Shown here: positions 31,172-40,186 of the stretch, piece by piece | How positions within the stretch are numbered: position 1 is the stretch's first letter | Layout of the letters: each line of letters starts with the position of its first letter | Program-made: the position numbers and the translations under genes | The notes under the pieces: generated by a model | What the model was told of the DNA's origin: nothing | The model's database searches: none | Seen by the model: the letters and a program-made list of their open reading frames with translations, nothing else | From: Rebecca billardiae RCC1528 | Taxonomy: Eukaryota; Haptophyta | Assembly: GCA_965240325.2 (NCBI GenBank) | Contig: OZ251232.1 | Span: 1-64,000, forward strand | Direction of reading: 5' to 3' | DNA: 64,000 nucleotides

Positions 31172-31612
31172 TCACTCGCGTGCCATGTCCATGGGCTGCT
31201 CCTTCTTGCCGTTTGCGATCTCCTTGATGTCGCCGTACGGCGTGAGGCAGCCAAACTTGGGGATGCACGAGATGCCAAAGCACGCAAGCGCGGGCGGCAT
31301 CGAGCCGCTGGGCGGGCACGAGTAGGCCGTCGCGCAGCAGCACTCGTGCCCAGCGGCGCGGCAGCAGCTGCGCGGCTGGATGCAGCGGCAGTCGCAGCAG
31401 AGGCAGCGCAGCTTCTCGACGCCCGTCTTGCAGCAGACCGTGCAGTGGCAGCAGCAGCACTCCTCAAAGTAGCCGCACAGGCAGCAGTCCGGCTCGAAGT
31501 AGCAGCCGTCCACGTAGCACACGCACGCCTCGCACACGCGCAGCTTGTCCGTGTCGAACACCTTCTTCTCGTTCTCCGCGAGGATGGCGAGCGTCTCGTC
31601 CGAGTTGGGCAT
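31172..31612 (-). CDS. Small cysteine-rich protein, unknown function
   Basis: A single-exon frame of 146 residues, with ATG 31612 chosen because protein-like sequence begins there (MPNSDETLAILAENEKKVFD). It has 28 cysteines (19 percent), many adjacent, as in CLCGYFEECCCCHCTVCCK and CLCCDCRC. Then comes a less Cys-rich tail SMPPALACFGISCIPKFGC that ends in the charged KEIANGKKEQPMDMARE. There is no signal peptide and no clear membrane span, so a cytosolic metal-binding or palmitoylated peripheral protein is possible. The spacing fits neither metallothionein nor PLAC8 well enough to name a family. Codon use is less GC-extreme than in its neighbours. Confidence 0.75.
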   Translation of the reverse strand: MPNSDETLAILAENEKKVFDTDKLRVCEACVCYVDGCYFEPDCCLCGYFEECCCCHCTVCCKTGVEKLRCLCCDCRCIQPRSCCRAAGHECCCATAYSCPPSGSMPPALACFGISCIPKFGCLTPYGDIKEIANGKKEQPMDMARE

Positions 31613-32420
31613 GGTGGCCGGCTGCAGGGGTCGGGGAGTACCCGACCGCCGGCCGGCGAAATGAGCCTGGGTCGAGTGAATGGATTTGCCTCTCAAGTTT
31701 CGGTTCGTTTCGGTTCCGGCAATGGGTTACAAGTACCGTATGATAGTGGGCAGGCTTCCACGATGAGATACTACTCAAATGTACCCAATCCGTCTGTCGA
31801 CACTCGTCGTGACGAGGCGACACCGCCACACCGGCCAGTCCGACAGCCTGAAATGCCCTCAAATGGGCTGGATCCCAGCATGCTTCCGCGGCTTCCACCG
31901 GAATCGTTGATTCCTGCGTGCTTTTGGCCGGCTCGCGAGCCTCGGCAGCCGTCGCATGGCGACCGGCCGGATTTCCCCTCGACGAGGTTGCCACGCGCAA
32001 GCGCGACGCCAAGGCGCGATCGCTCAGGTGCCGGGACCCGCGCCTATCCAAGGGGCCGCTCAGTCACAGCACCACCGCCACAGACGCGCACGAGTCACGA
32101 GGAATTGCCGGCGTGCGCGCGATGCGCGGCTCGGCTCCCCGCGAAGCCTTGGCACGGGCCGGGCGTTCAGCCCCCCGCCCCCGCCCCTGACGGCATGCCA
32201 TCCGGCGTGCGACCCACGCGCGCATCGCACGCAGCTGCGACCGCCTGGGCGCCCCGCATGAAGGAAGCCCTGCTGCCTTGCGGCCGACGCGGCGACGACG
32301 AGCGCCCGCCCGCTCCGTCTCCCTGGCCGGTCGGAACGCGGGGAGCAAGTCGGACGCCGCCGTCACCGGCCGATGACGTGGGCGCCCCGGATCCACAGGT
32401 GCGTGCACGCGCCGCCATCG
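31613..32420. promoter_or_regulatory. Divergent intergenic region (Cys-rich gene / MFS gene)
   Basis: About 0.8 kb between two divergent start codons. It includes an AT-richer stretch at 31690-31790 close to the Cys-rich gene. No RNA gene or repeat is seen. It must hold both promoters. Confidence 0.4.
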
Positions 32421-33663
32421 ATGGCAGCCGCCGGCCTCCGCCGCGCCGCGCCGCGCCGCCGCCCGCGGCGGCGGGGCGGCGCGCTGCTCGGGCTGGCGCT
32501 CGCGCTCGCGCTCGGCGCGCCGCGTGGCGCGCGCGCCGAGGGCGGCGCGCCCGCCGCCGACGCGCCCGCCGCGCGCGCGGCCGCGTCGGCCGCTCGGCGG
32601 CCGACGCTGCGTCGGCGCGAGCCGCCGCCGCCCGACGTGCGCGGGCGGCTGATCACGATCTCGGGCGCGATCCGCGGCACGGCGTCGGACGCGGACGAGC
32701 TGCTCGCGCGCACGGGCAAGGACGCGCAGGCCGTGCTGCGCGCGTGGCAGGCCATCACGCTGCTGTGCCTGTGCGCGTGCTACGTGGTCGGCATCGGCTC
32801 GATCGGCCCGCCGCTGCGCCTCGCCGCGCCCGGCGTGCTGCGCGCGTGCGAGGGGCGCGGCGCGGCGGAGGTGGAGCGCGGGCTGTCGGTGCTGCAGGGC
32901 GTGGGCAACCAGGCGTACGCCGCGGGCAAGGTGCTCGCCATCCCCGCGTACCTGCTGCTGGGCAACCGCGGCTCGCTGCTGCTCGCGCTCGGCCTGAGCA
33001 CCGCCACGTACGGCGCGCTCGGCGCGCTGCCGCCCGGCCCGCGCGCGGCGGGGCTGGGCGTGGGCACGGTGGCGCTCAAGCTGTCCTCCGCGTTCGCCTG
33101 GCCCTCGCTCAACCCCTTCGTGCGCAACTGGTTCGAGCGCGAGTCGTACGCGCGCGTGTGGGGCGCGATGCTCGCGGGCGCGCGGCTGGGCGCGATGGGC
33201 GCGCACCACCGGTACGCGCTCAAGCTGCACGCGTGCGCCGCGCGGCGGACGGGGCGCGCGTGCGCCACGCGGCTGCTGCTCGCGGAGGGCGCGCTGCTCG
33301 CCTGCGTGCTCGGCGCCACCGCCACGCTCCTCTTCGACTCGCCCCTCAAGGTGCCCGCCATCGCGCGCGCGGTCGCGGCCGACGCGCGCTACCGCGCGGC
33401 GCGGCGCAAGGAGGAGGCGCGCGCGGACGCCGCCGCCGAGGCGGGCGTGCCCGACGTGGCGGAGGCGCTCGCGGCGGGCGTGGCGGCGGGGGGCGGCGCG
33501 GCGCGCGCGATCGCGCCCGACGCCGCCGGCGCCGTGCGCACCGAGGGCACCTCGCTCGCCGCGGCGGCGCTGCTGCCGCGCGAGCGCGAGCGGCCGCCGC
33601 TGCGCGGCGCGGCCGGCCTCCGCACCGCCGCCGCCGCCGCCGCTACCGCCGCGCCGCCGCAGC

Positions 33664-33694
<31 letters not shown>

Positions 33695-34295
33695 GCCGCC
33701 CGCCAGGCCCGCCAAGCACGCCAAGCACGCCGCCGGCGGCACGGCGCGCGACGCGAGCGAGCGCGGCGGCGGCGGCGCGTCGCCCGCGAGCGGCGGCGCA
33801 GGCGGCGGCGGCGGCGCTCGCGCGGACGCGGCGGCCGCGGCGGCGGCGGACGGCGCCGCCGCGCCGAGCGGCGCGGCCGCCGCCACGGCCGCGGCCGACG
33901 CGGCGGCCGCGTCGGGCGCGAGCAACGGCACGGCGGCGGTGCTCGCCGCGGCGGCGGCGCCCGGCCGCGTGCGCGCGTGGGCGCTGCTGCGCAAGTGCGC
34001 CTCCCGCCGCCACTTCTGGCTGATGGCCGCGTGCTGCATGGCGTACACGCCGGTCGTGCAGTTCTCCGCGTACGCGGGCCAGTACATCGACTACGTGGAC
34101 GCGCGCTCCGTCAAGGCGGCGAGGGCGGCGCAGGCGGCGCGCGAGGCGGCGGCGCGCGAGGCGGCGGTGCGCGCGGCCGCGCACTCCGCCGGGATCAGCG
34201 CGCTCCTCAACGCCGCGGGCGCGCCGCTCGACGTGGGCGCGGCGTGGTGGGCGTCGCTCGCGCCGCAGCCGCTGCCCGCGCCGCCCGGCGGCGGC

Positions 34296-34328
<33 letters not shown>

Positions 34329-35510
34329 GCGGTGCGGCCGCCCGGCCTCTCGACGTTCGGCGTGGGCGGCGGCGGGCACCTGGTGTACCAGCTGAGCTAC
34401 TCGCTCGCGCTGCTGCTCGGCTCGGCGGTGTACGACTCGCTCGGCCAGGCGGACAAGGCGGTGCTCAACTGCGTGCTGCTGCTGTCCAACGTCGGCTGCT
34501 TTGTCGCGCTCGCCGCGCTCGAGCACGGCGGCCGCCGCGACCAGATCCGCGAGCACGACATGGCGGCGCGCACGGTGCTGCTCGGGCTGAGCGGCGCGAG
34601 CATGGCGATCCCGACGTGCCTCCCCTTCGCGCTCTTCTGCATGGACTTTGGCAAGGAGGGCGCCGCGCTCGTCGCGACGGTGCTGCAGGCGCTGGGCGGC
34701 GTGTCCGCGTCCGTCTTCTACGCGCTGCTGCCGCGGCTGCAGCGCACGCAGGGCTGGGTGGGCGTGCACCTCTACCTCGCGTGCCAGAGCGCGCTGGTGT
34801 GCGTGTGCATGGGCGCGATCATGCTCGAGGACGCCAAGAAGTTCGCCTCGGGCTTCGTCATCGAGCCCTCGCTCGAGCTGCAGACGTTCAGGCCGCGCGC
34901 AGGCCGGTGCATCGTGCCGCTCAAGCGGCTGCCCAAGGGCGGACACCTGCCGCTGCCGCGCGCGCGCGCGTACGGGCCGGGCGCGCTGCTCGTGGCGCAC
35001 AAGCTGCCGCGCGCGCAGCCGGCGCAGCCGCAGCCGCAGGCCGGCGCGCCGGCGACGGCGCACCACCCGTCGCCGCCGCCGCGCGCGCGGCGGCGCGGCC
35101 TCGCCGCGCGGTGGCGCGCGCTGCGCGCGCCGCGCGACGCGGCGACCAAGGCGAAGAAGGGCGTGGGCTCCGCCGCCGTCGCGCGCGCGCCCGCCGAGGA
35201 CGGCGAGCCCGCGTCGGGCTGGCACGAGGGCGTGCTGCTCGGCCGCGTCTGGCTCGGCCCGCGCGCGGGCGCGTACCGCGTGTACTACCCGACGCTGCGC
35301 GCGACGCGCACGCACGAGCTCGACCGCGCGCGGTACGGCGCGCACGACCTGTGGGTGCTGACCAACGTGACGCGCGCGGCGCGCGCGCCCGCCGCGCCGC
35401 CGCCGCCGCCGCAGCCCGCCGAGCCCAGCGCGGCGGCGCCGCCCGCCGAGCCGCCCGCCAAGGGCGCCGGCGGCGCGTCGAGCGGCGGCCCGGGCGCGAA
35501 GCCGCCATGA
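32421..35510 (+). CDS. Large MFS-type membrane transporter
   Basis: A single-exon gene of 1,029 residues starting at ATG 32421. An in-frame ATG at 32373 is possible, but the chosen start gives a clean signal-anchor (basic run, then GGALLGLALALALGA). N-terminal membrane segments include AITLLCLCACYVVGIGSIG, KVLAIPAYLLLGN and the MFS-like FAWPSLNPFVRNWFERES. A cytosolic loop of about 220 low-complexity residues (poly-Pro, poly-Ala, poly-Gly) separates two halves, and further spans follow (HFWLMAACCMAYTPVVQFSA, LSYSLALLLGSAVYDSLG, VLLLSNVGCFVALAALE, VHLYLACQSALVCVCMGAIM). The C-terminal 150 residues are soluble, with WHEGVLLGRVWLGPRAGAYR resembling a small beta-barrel. The WPS...NWF layout recalls the MFS sugar-phosphate group, but the substrate cannot be assigned. 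Confidence 0.72.
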
Positions 35511-35576
35511 TGAATGACGCGTCCACGCCGCCGTGCCGCGTGAGGGCCAGCAAATATGACTAACGGCCGCCGGTCG

Positions 35577-35630
35577 CTGTACAGTTTACTAATAAGAATA
35601 AGAGACGCACACAGCTCAGCAGGCAGGCGA
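35577..35630. repeat. Dispersed 50-bp element, copy 1
   Basis: Begins CTGTACAGTTTACTAA, continues AATAAGAGACGCACACAGCT and ends AGGCAGGCGA. A near copy lies at 51146-51195 in the same orientation. Each copy sits just after one plus-strand gene and shortly upstream of the next (53 bp before the sulfatase start here). Confidence 0.8.
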
Positions 35631-35682
35631 GATTACTGTACAACTGTCCGATTGTCGGGCACGCCGCAGAAACGGACGGAGG

Positions 35683-37422
35683 ATGGCGCTCGGCGCGCCG
35701 CTGCTCGCCGCGTGCTGCGCCGCGGCCGCGCCGGGCGCGCGGCCCAACCTGGTGCTCGTGCTCACGGACGACGTGGACGTGGACCTGCTCGCGCGCTCGC
35801 CCGCCGCGCGCCGCCTCGCCGCGCGCGGCACCTCCTTCGCCCACGCGTACGCCAACACGCCCGTGTGCTGCCCGAGCCGCGCGACGCTGCTGACTGGCCG
35901 GCACCTGCACAACACGCGCACGCTGAACAACTCGCTCGCGGGCGGGTGCGCCGCGCCGGGCGCGTGGCAGCGCGACGCCGAGCCGCACGCCCTCGCGCCG
36001 CGCCTCTCCGCGCGCGGCTACGCGTGCGCGTACCTGGGCAAGTACCTGAACAACCAGCACGACCCGCGCGCGGGCGGCGTCGGGCGCGTGCCGCCGGGGT
36101 GGAGCCGCTGGCTCGGGCTCGTGGGGAACAGCCGGTACTACAACTACACGCTCTCCGCCGACGGCACCGCCGAGCCCCACGCCGACGCCGACGCCGAGTA
36201 CCTGCCCGACCTGCTCGGCGAGCGCGCGGCGCGCTGGCTGCGCGAGCAGCGCGGCGCGCCGCACGGCCGCAGCGGCGCCCAGCGCGCGCCGCCCTTCCTG
36301 CTCGTGCTCGCGCTGCCGAGCGCGCACGCGCCGTTCACGCCGGCGCGGCGGCACCAGGGCGCCGCGGCCGGCGCGCGCGCGCCGCGCGGCCCCGCGTGGA
36401 ACCGCACGGCCGTGGAGGCGGTGGGCGGCGGCCCCGGCTGCCACGCGCCCGTGCGCGACTGGCCGCCGCTGAGCGCGCGCGCGGCCGCCACGGCGGACGC
36501 GGTGTGGCGCGCGCGGCTCGAGGTGATGCGCGGCGTGGACGACGTGCTCGACGGCCTGCACGCCGCCCTCTCCGCCCTCGCCCTCCTCCCCTCCACGTAC
36601 GTGCTGCTCAGCTCCGACCACGGCTTCCACGCCGGGCAGCGCGCCTCCCCCTTCGACAAGCGGCTGCCGTACGAACACGACACGCGCGCGCCGCTGCTGG
36701 CCGCCGGGCCGTGCGTGCGGCGCGGCGCGGTGCGGCTCGAGCCGGTCGGGCACGTCGACCTCGTGCCCACGCTGCTCGCGCTCGCCGACGCCGGGCTGCC
36801 CGCCGCGTGCGCCGACGCCGCGCCCGCGGCGCGCGCGGCGGGCGCCGCGCTCGGCGCGCCCAGCGCGCGCCCGCCGCTGGACGGCAGCTCGTGGGCGCAC
36901 GCCCTCTTCGAGCAGCAGCCGCGCACGCCCGGCTCGGCCGACGTGCTTTTCGAGTACCGCGGCGAGGGCTCGGCGGACGTGCCGATCACGCTCGAGGGCG
37001 CCGGCCGCGCCGTCGTGTACACCGCGGCCGCGCGCGCGCTCGCGGGCGCGCGCTGGGGCGTCGACTCGCCGACCGACGGGCTGAACAACAGCTACAGCTG
37101 CGTGCGCACGGTCGGCTGGGACGGCGCGCACCCCGGCACGCACGCGCCGCCGCGGCTGGCGCGCAGCGACGTGCTCTGCGAGTTCACGTGCTTCGACGCC
37201 GCGCGCGCGCCCACGCCGTGCCCCGCCGGCACGCCCGAGGGCTGGGGCGAGTATTACGACCTGCGCGCGGACCCGGCGCAGCTGAGCAACAGCGTGCGCG
37301 CGCTCGGCGCCGCGGAGCGCGCGCGGCTGAGCGCGCGGCTGCGCGCGCTCGAGCGGTGCGTCGGCGCGCACGAGTGCCGCGGCGGCGCGCCGCCCACTCC
37401 GGACGACGTGGCGGCACTGTGA
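35683..37422 (+). CDS. Glucosamine-6-sulfatase-like sulfatase
   Basis: A single-exon gene of 579 residues. A short N-terminal hydrophobic segment (LGAPLLAACCAAAA) suggests entry to the secretory pathway. The sulfatase core starts at once with NLVLVLTDDVDVD, whose Asp pair binds Ca2+. Cys62 in CCPSRATLLTG is the C-x-P-S-R formylglycine site. Further matches to the N-acetylglucosamine-6-sulfatase group are YLGKYLNNQHDPRAGGVGR, PPGWSRWLGLVGNSRYYNYT, LPSAHAPFTPARRHQ and the metal-site SSDHGFHAGQ. The enzyme should remove 6-O-sulfate from amino-sugar residues of sulfated glycans in the lysosome/vacuole or outside the cell. The substrate in an alga is unknown; a sulfated wall or scale polysaccharide is plausible. 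Length fits the family. Confidence 0.88.
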   Translation: MALGAPLLAACCAAAAPGARPNLVLVLTDDVDVDLLARSPAARRLAARGTSFAHAYANTPVCCPSRATLLTGRHLHNTRTLNNSLAGGCAAPGAWQRDAEPHALAPRLSARGYACAYLGKYLNNQHDPRAGGVGRVPPGWSRWLGLVGNSRYYNYTLSADGTAEPHADADAEYLPDLLGERAARWLREQRGAPHGRSGAQRAPPFLLVLALPSAHAPFTPARRHQGAAAGARAPRGPAWNRTAVEAVGGGPGCHAPVRDWPPLSARAAATADAVWRARLEVMRGVDDVLDGLHAALSALALLPSTYVLLSSDHGFHAGQRASPFDKRLPYEHDTRAPLLAAGPCVRRGAVRLEPVGHVDLVPTLLALADAGLPAACADAAPAARAAGAALGAPSARPPLDGSSWAHALFEQQPRTPGSADVLFEYRGEGSADVPITLEGAGRAVVYTAAARALAGARWGVDSPTDGLNNSYSCVRTVGWDGAHPGTHAPPRLARSDVLCEFTCFDAARAPTPCPAGTPEGWGEYYDLRADPAQLSNSVRALGAAERARLSARLRALERCVGAHECRGGAPPTPDDVAAL

Positions 37423-37709
37423 TGCCGCCATGGTGTCGCTGACTGCCGTGACGCGACCCGGCATCACTGCGCTGTACTCCCGCTACGATATACTTAGATG
37501 AGTCGCGCAGATGTGAGCCGAGCAGGCCGGACCTGCAATGCGAGCTGCGATTATTATATTATTGCTATGCGCGCGACGATCGATGGCGATGATGCGTGCG
37601 CCATCACGATGTCGATGACATCAGACATGCTGACTCGCCGACGCGACAGTATGTATGAAGTGGCCGCGCATCATATATGCTGCTGCGCTGTCGCGTTATA
37701 TACGTCGTA

Positions 37710-37841
<132 letters not shown>

Positions 37842-38042
37842 ATTACGCGCTGACTACCGCGCCGTGCTTATCGGCCGTACGCCGCACCGCCTCGCAAGTG
37901 CGCGCGCGATAGCAGCAGAAGACCGTAGCGCGCCGGTAGCGTCGGCTGCTCACTACGACTACGCGCGATCCGCGTAGTGGCTAAGCAGTAACTGTCTGTA
38001 AGCGGCAGTCGTCCGCCTGACACCCGCGCCGCCAGTATACGA

Positions 38043-38372
38043 CCAAGGGGCGGCTTACAAAATGCCACTGGGGGCGAAACACACAGGCTGTCGGATGCGA
38101 CTGCGAGGCTCCTGAGACGGACAGTGTCCGGCCAGTGGAATAACTAACACTGTGGGGGAAGTTTTGAATCCGCGGGAAAGCTTAAGCGGGTAACCGCCGG
38201 TAATCTGTCGAGTAGCCATCTCGTAGTTCTTTCTGAAGGCATTCGTCCGGTCTTTATTTTTTCATACGAGCTCCCGGACGCTGTCTCCGTCTCAGGAGCC
38301 TCGCATCCGACGGGGCCGTCCTCACTGGCGCTTTCGCCCCCAGTGGTATTTTGTACAATAGCAGCCCCTTGG
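38043..38372. repeat. MITE-like fold-back element
   Basis: The ends are CCAAGGGGC (38043-38051) and GCCCCTTGG (38364-38372). Inside them, 38056-38131 (ACAAAATGCCACTGGGGGCG, then GTCGGATGCG and GAGGCTCCTGAGACGGA) is an imperfect reverse complement of 38274-38357. About 140 bp of AT-richer unique sequence lies between the arms. No frame of note is present, so it resembles a non-autonomous fold-back/MITE. Target-site duplications were not identified. Confidence 0.72.
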
Positions 38373-38434
38373 CCTTGTCAATGGCGACCGCGTACGACAG
38401 CCGGTCCGCGGACTCGTCGCCGCCCACCGTAGTC

Positions 38435-38435
<1 letters not shown>

Positions 38436-38472
<37 letters not shown>
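38436..38472. repeat. (CT)n microsatellite
   Basis: About 37 bp of CT dinucleotide, located 180 bp beyond the stop codon of the minus-strand secreted-protein gene. Confidence 0.95.
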
Positions 38473-38474
<2 letters not shown>

Positions 38475-38654
38475 ATATCTAGGCGCGCGCGTTGATGCTG
38501 CGAGCATATATATGTAGTATGACTCGGTTGCCAGCAGGCGGCCGAGTCAGAGTGCCAGCGTCGCACGGCGCAGTCCCGGGCCCGCCTGCTGCAGAGTGCA
38601 TAGGCCGGACTGCCGTCCACTCCCGGCCACGGCCCACGCGTTCATCGTGCTGCC

Positions 38655-39950
38655 TCAGGGGGGAGAGGCGCTAGTTGGGAGACGCCTCCTGGCTGCTCTC
38701 CGGCGGGCGGAGCTCTCCGGAACCAACGCGGGCCGCACGCGCCACGATGAAACGTGGCCGGCGCAGCCAAAGCGCACGCTCGGCCCGGCCTCGAAGAAGG
38801 TGCACGCGCGCGCGTGGCGCGGGTCCTCGGGGCGCAGCGGGTCGCGCAGCGTGAGCACGCCGCTCGTCTCGGTCGCGCGCACGATCGCGCGGGCCTGCGA
38901 TCTGCTCCACCTGTGGTTGATGGGCAGGAAGAGCTGCTGCTGCGCGCGCGCGAGCAGAGGCCCCTCGGGGAGGCGCAGGTCGACCAGCTCGGCCATGTGC
39001 GAGAAGGGCGCGTCGTGGAGGGGCGAGGCGGACATCGCGAGCGTGTCGTACCCGAGCAGCCGGCCCAGCCCGACGATCAGCGGGTCGTGCATGTCACCGA
39101 GCACCCAGCCCAGCCGGCAGGCCAGGCCGAGCGCTGCGCAGCGCGTGCCGTTGAGTGTGGCGGCGACCAACTCGGGCGAGCGCAGCGCGCGCGCCACTTT
39201 GAACGTGAGCTGTGCGGCGCCGTCGCGCACGGCGGCGCGCTGCGACGCGTTCGCCGTGCGCTCGTACTCGCGGAGCAGCGTGAGCAGCAGCGTGTTCTTC
39301 TCCGGCGCCACCAGCATCCGGCCGGTGTTGTAGAAGATGCCCGTGCCCGGCGTCCACTGCCACCACCACGGCGCGGGCTGCTGGTCGAGCATGTCGCGCC
39401 ACCTCGCGGGCGGCAGGCCGTGCTGCGCCCAGTGGCTCACCTCGACGTGCGCGGTGCCGTCCACGGTGAACACGGGAGCGGACGCGCGCACGCCCCACCG
39501 CGCGGGCGGCACGAAGAAGCGCGCGAACGGCGAGCAGTCGCCGCCGGCAAAGTCGCACGCGCTACGTTTTGCGCGCTCCGGACGCGGCGGCCGGCCGTCG
39601 TACGCGCGCGCAAACCGCTGCCGCATGCTCGCCAACGCGATGAAGTCAGTGCAATTGCCACCGCCCACGCCTTCGACGCACGGCGGCCGCGTGACCACGT
39701 CCACGCCCGCCGCGCGCAGCACCTCGAGCGGCAGCGGCGGGCCGGTGGCGCGCAGGTCGTACCAGTACGCGGACGCCTGGAAGAGCCGCAGCACCGCGCC
39801 GTCGCTCGCGCGGCTGGGCCGCCAGTCGGCCGCGGGGTACACCGCGCTGAGGTACTCCCTGACCCGCACCACGTCCGCCGCCGTCGGTGCGAGCGCCCGT
39901 GCCGTCGCGGCGAGCGCGAGGGCGTGCAGAGCGGCACTGCTCCCCTTCAT
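38655..39950 (-). CDS. Predicted secreted/luminal protein, unknown function
   Basis: A single-exon gene of 431 residues from ATG 39950. The N-terminus MKGSSAALHALALAATARAL is a good signal peptide. The body has balanced composition and several aromatic-rich stretches: YWYDLRATGPPLPLEVLRAA, HWAQHGLPPARWRDM, PWWWQWTPGTGIFYNTGRML followed by VAPEKN, and LGWVLGDMHDPLIVGLGRLL. Potential N-glycosylation sites are NCT, NAS and NGT. Cysteines occur in pairs (PPCVEG...NCT, ACDFAGGDC), consistent with disulfides. I do not recognise the family. The conserved-looking GTGIFYNTGR motif suggests an enzyme or a binding fold rather than a low-complexity protein. Confidence 0.75.
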   Translation of the reverse strand: MKGSSAALHALALAATARALAPTAADVVRVREYLSAVYPAADWRPSRASDGAVLRLFQASAYWYDLRATGPPLPLEVLRAAGVDVVTRPPCVEGVGGGNCTDFIALASMRQRFARAYDGRPPRPERAKRSACDFAGGDCSPFARFFVPPARWGVRASAPVFTVDGTAHVEVSHWAQHGLPPARWRDMLDQQPAPWWWQWTPGTGIFYNTGRMLVAPEKNTLLLTLLREYERTANASQRAAVRDGAAQLTFKVARALRSPELVAATLNGTRCAALGLACRLGWVLGDMHDPLIVGLGRLLGYDTLAMSASPLHDAPFSHMAELVDLRLPEGPLLARAQQQLFLPINHRWSRSQARAIVRATETSGVLTLRDPLRPEDPRHARACTFFEAGPSVRFGCAGHVSSWRVRPALVPESSARRRAARRRLPTSASPP

Positions 39951-40186
39951 CCCATCGTGGTCCGGAGCCACCGGGCCTGACAATGACGATGCATTGACCG
40001 CTCAGCAGTGCTCAGAAAGTCCTGCCGGGCGGCGACGATCGAATACGAAAAAGGCGCCGGCGCGGCTACCCACTCGGGGCTGCAGCAGCAGGGGTGCCTG
40101 CACCCCGCCCCCCCCCCCCGCTGCCGCGCCGCGCCGCGCGCGGCAACCCAAGGGTCGGGCGCGCGGGCCGCCGGCCGCGCGGCGCG
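39951..40186. promoter_or_regulatory. Divergent promoter region
   Basis: 236 bp between the divergent starts of the secreted-protein gene (-) and the ShKT/racemase-like membrane gene (+). It includes a run of ten C at about 40110-40119. No TATA box is obvious. Confidence 0.45.
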
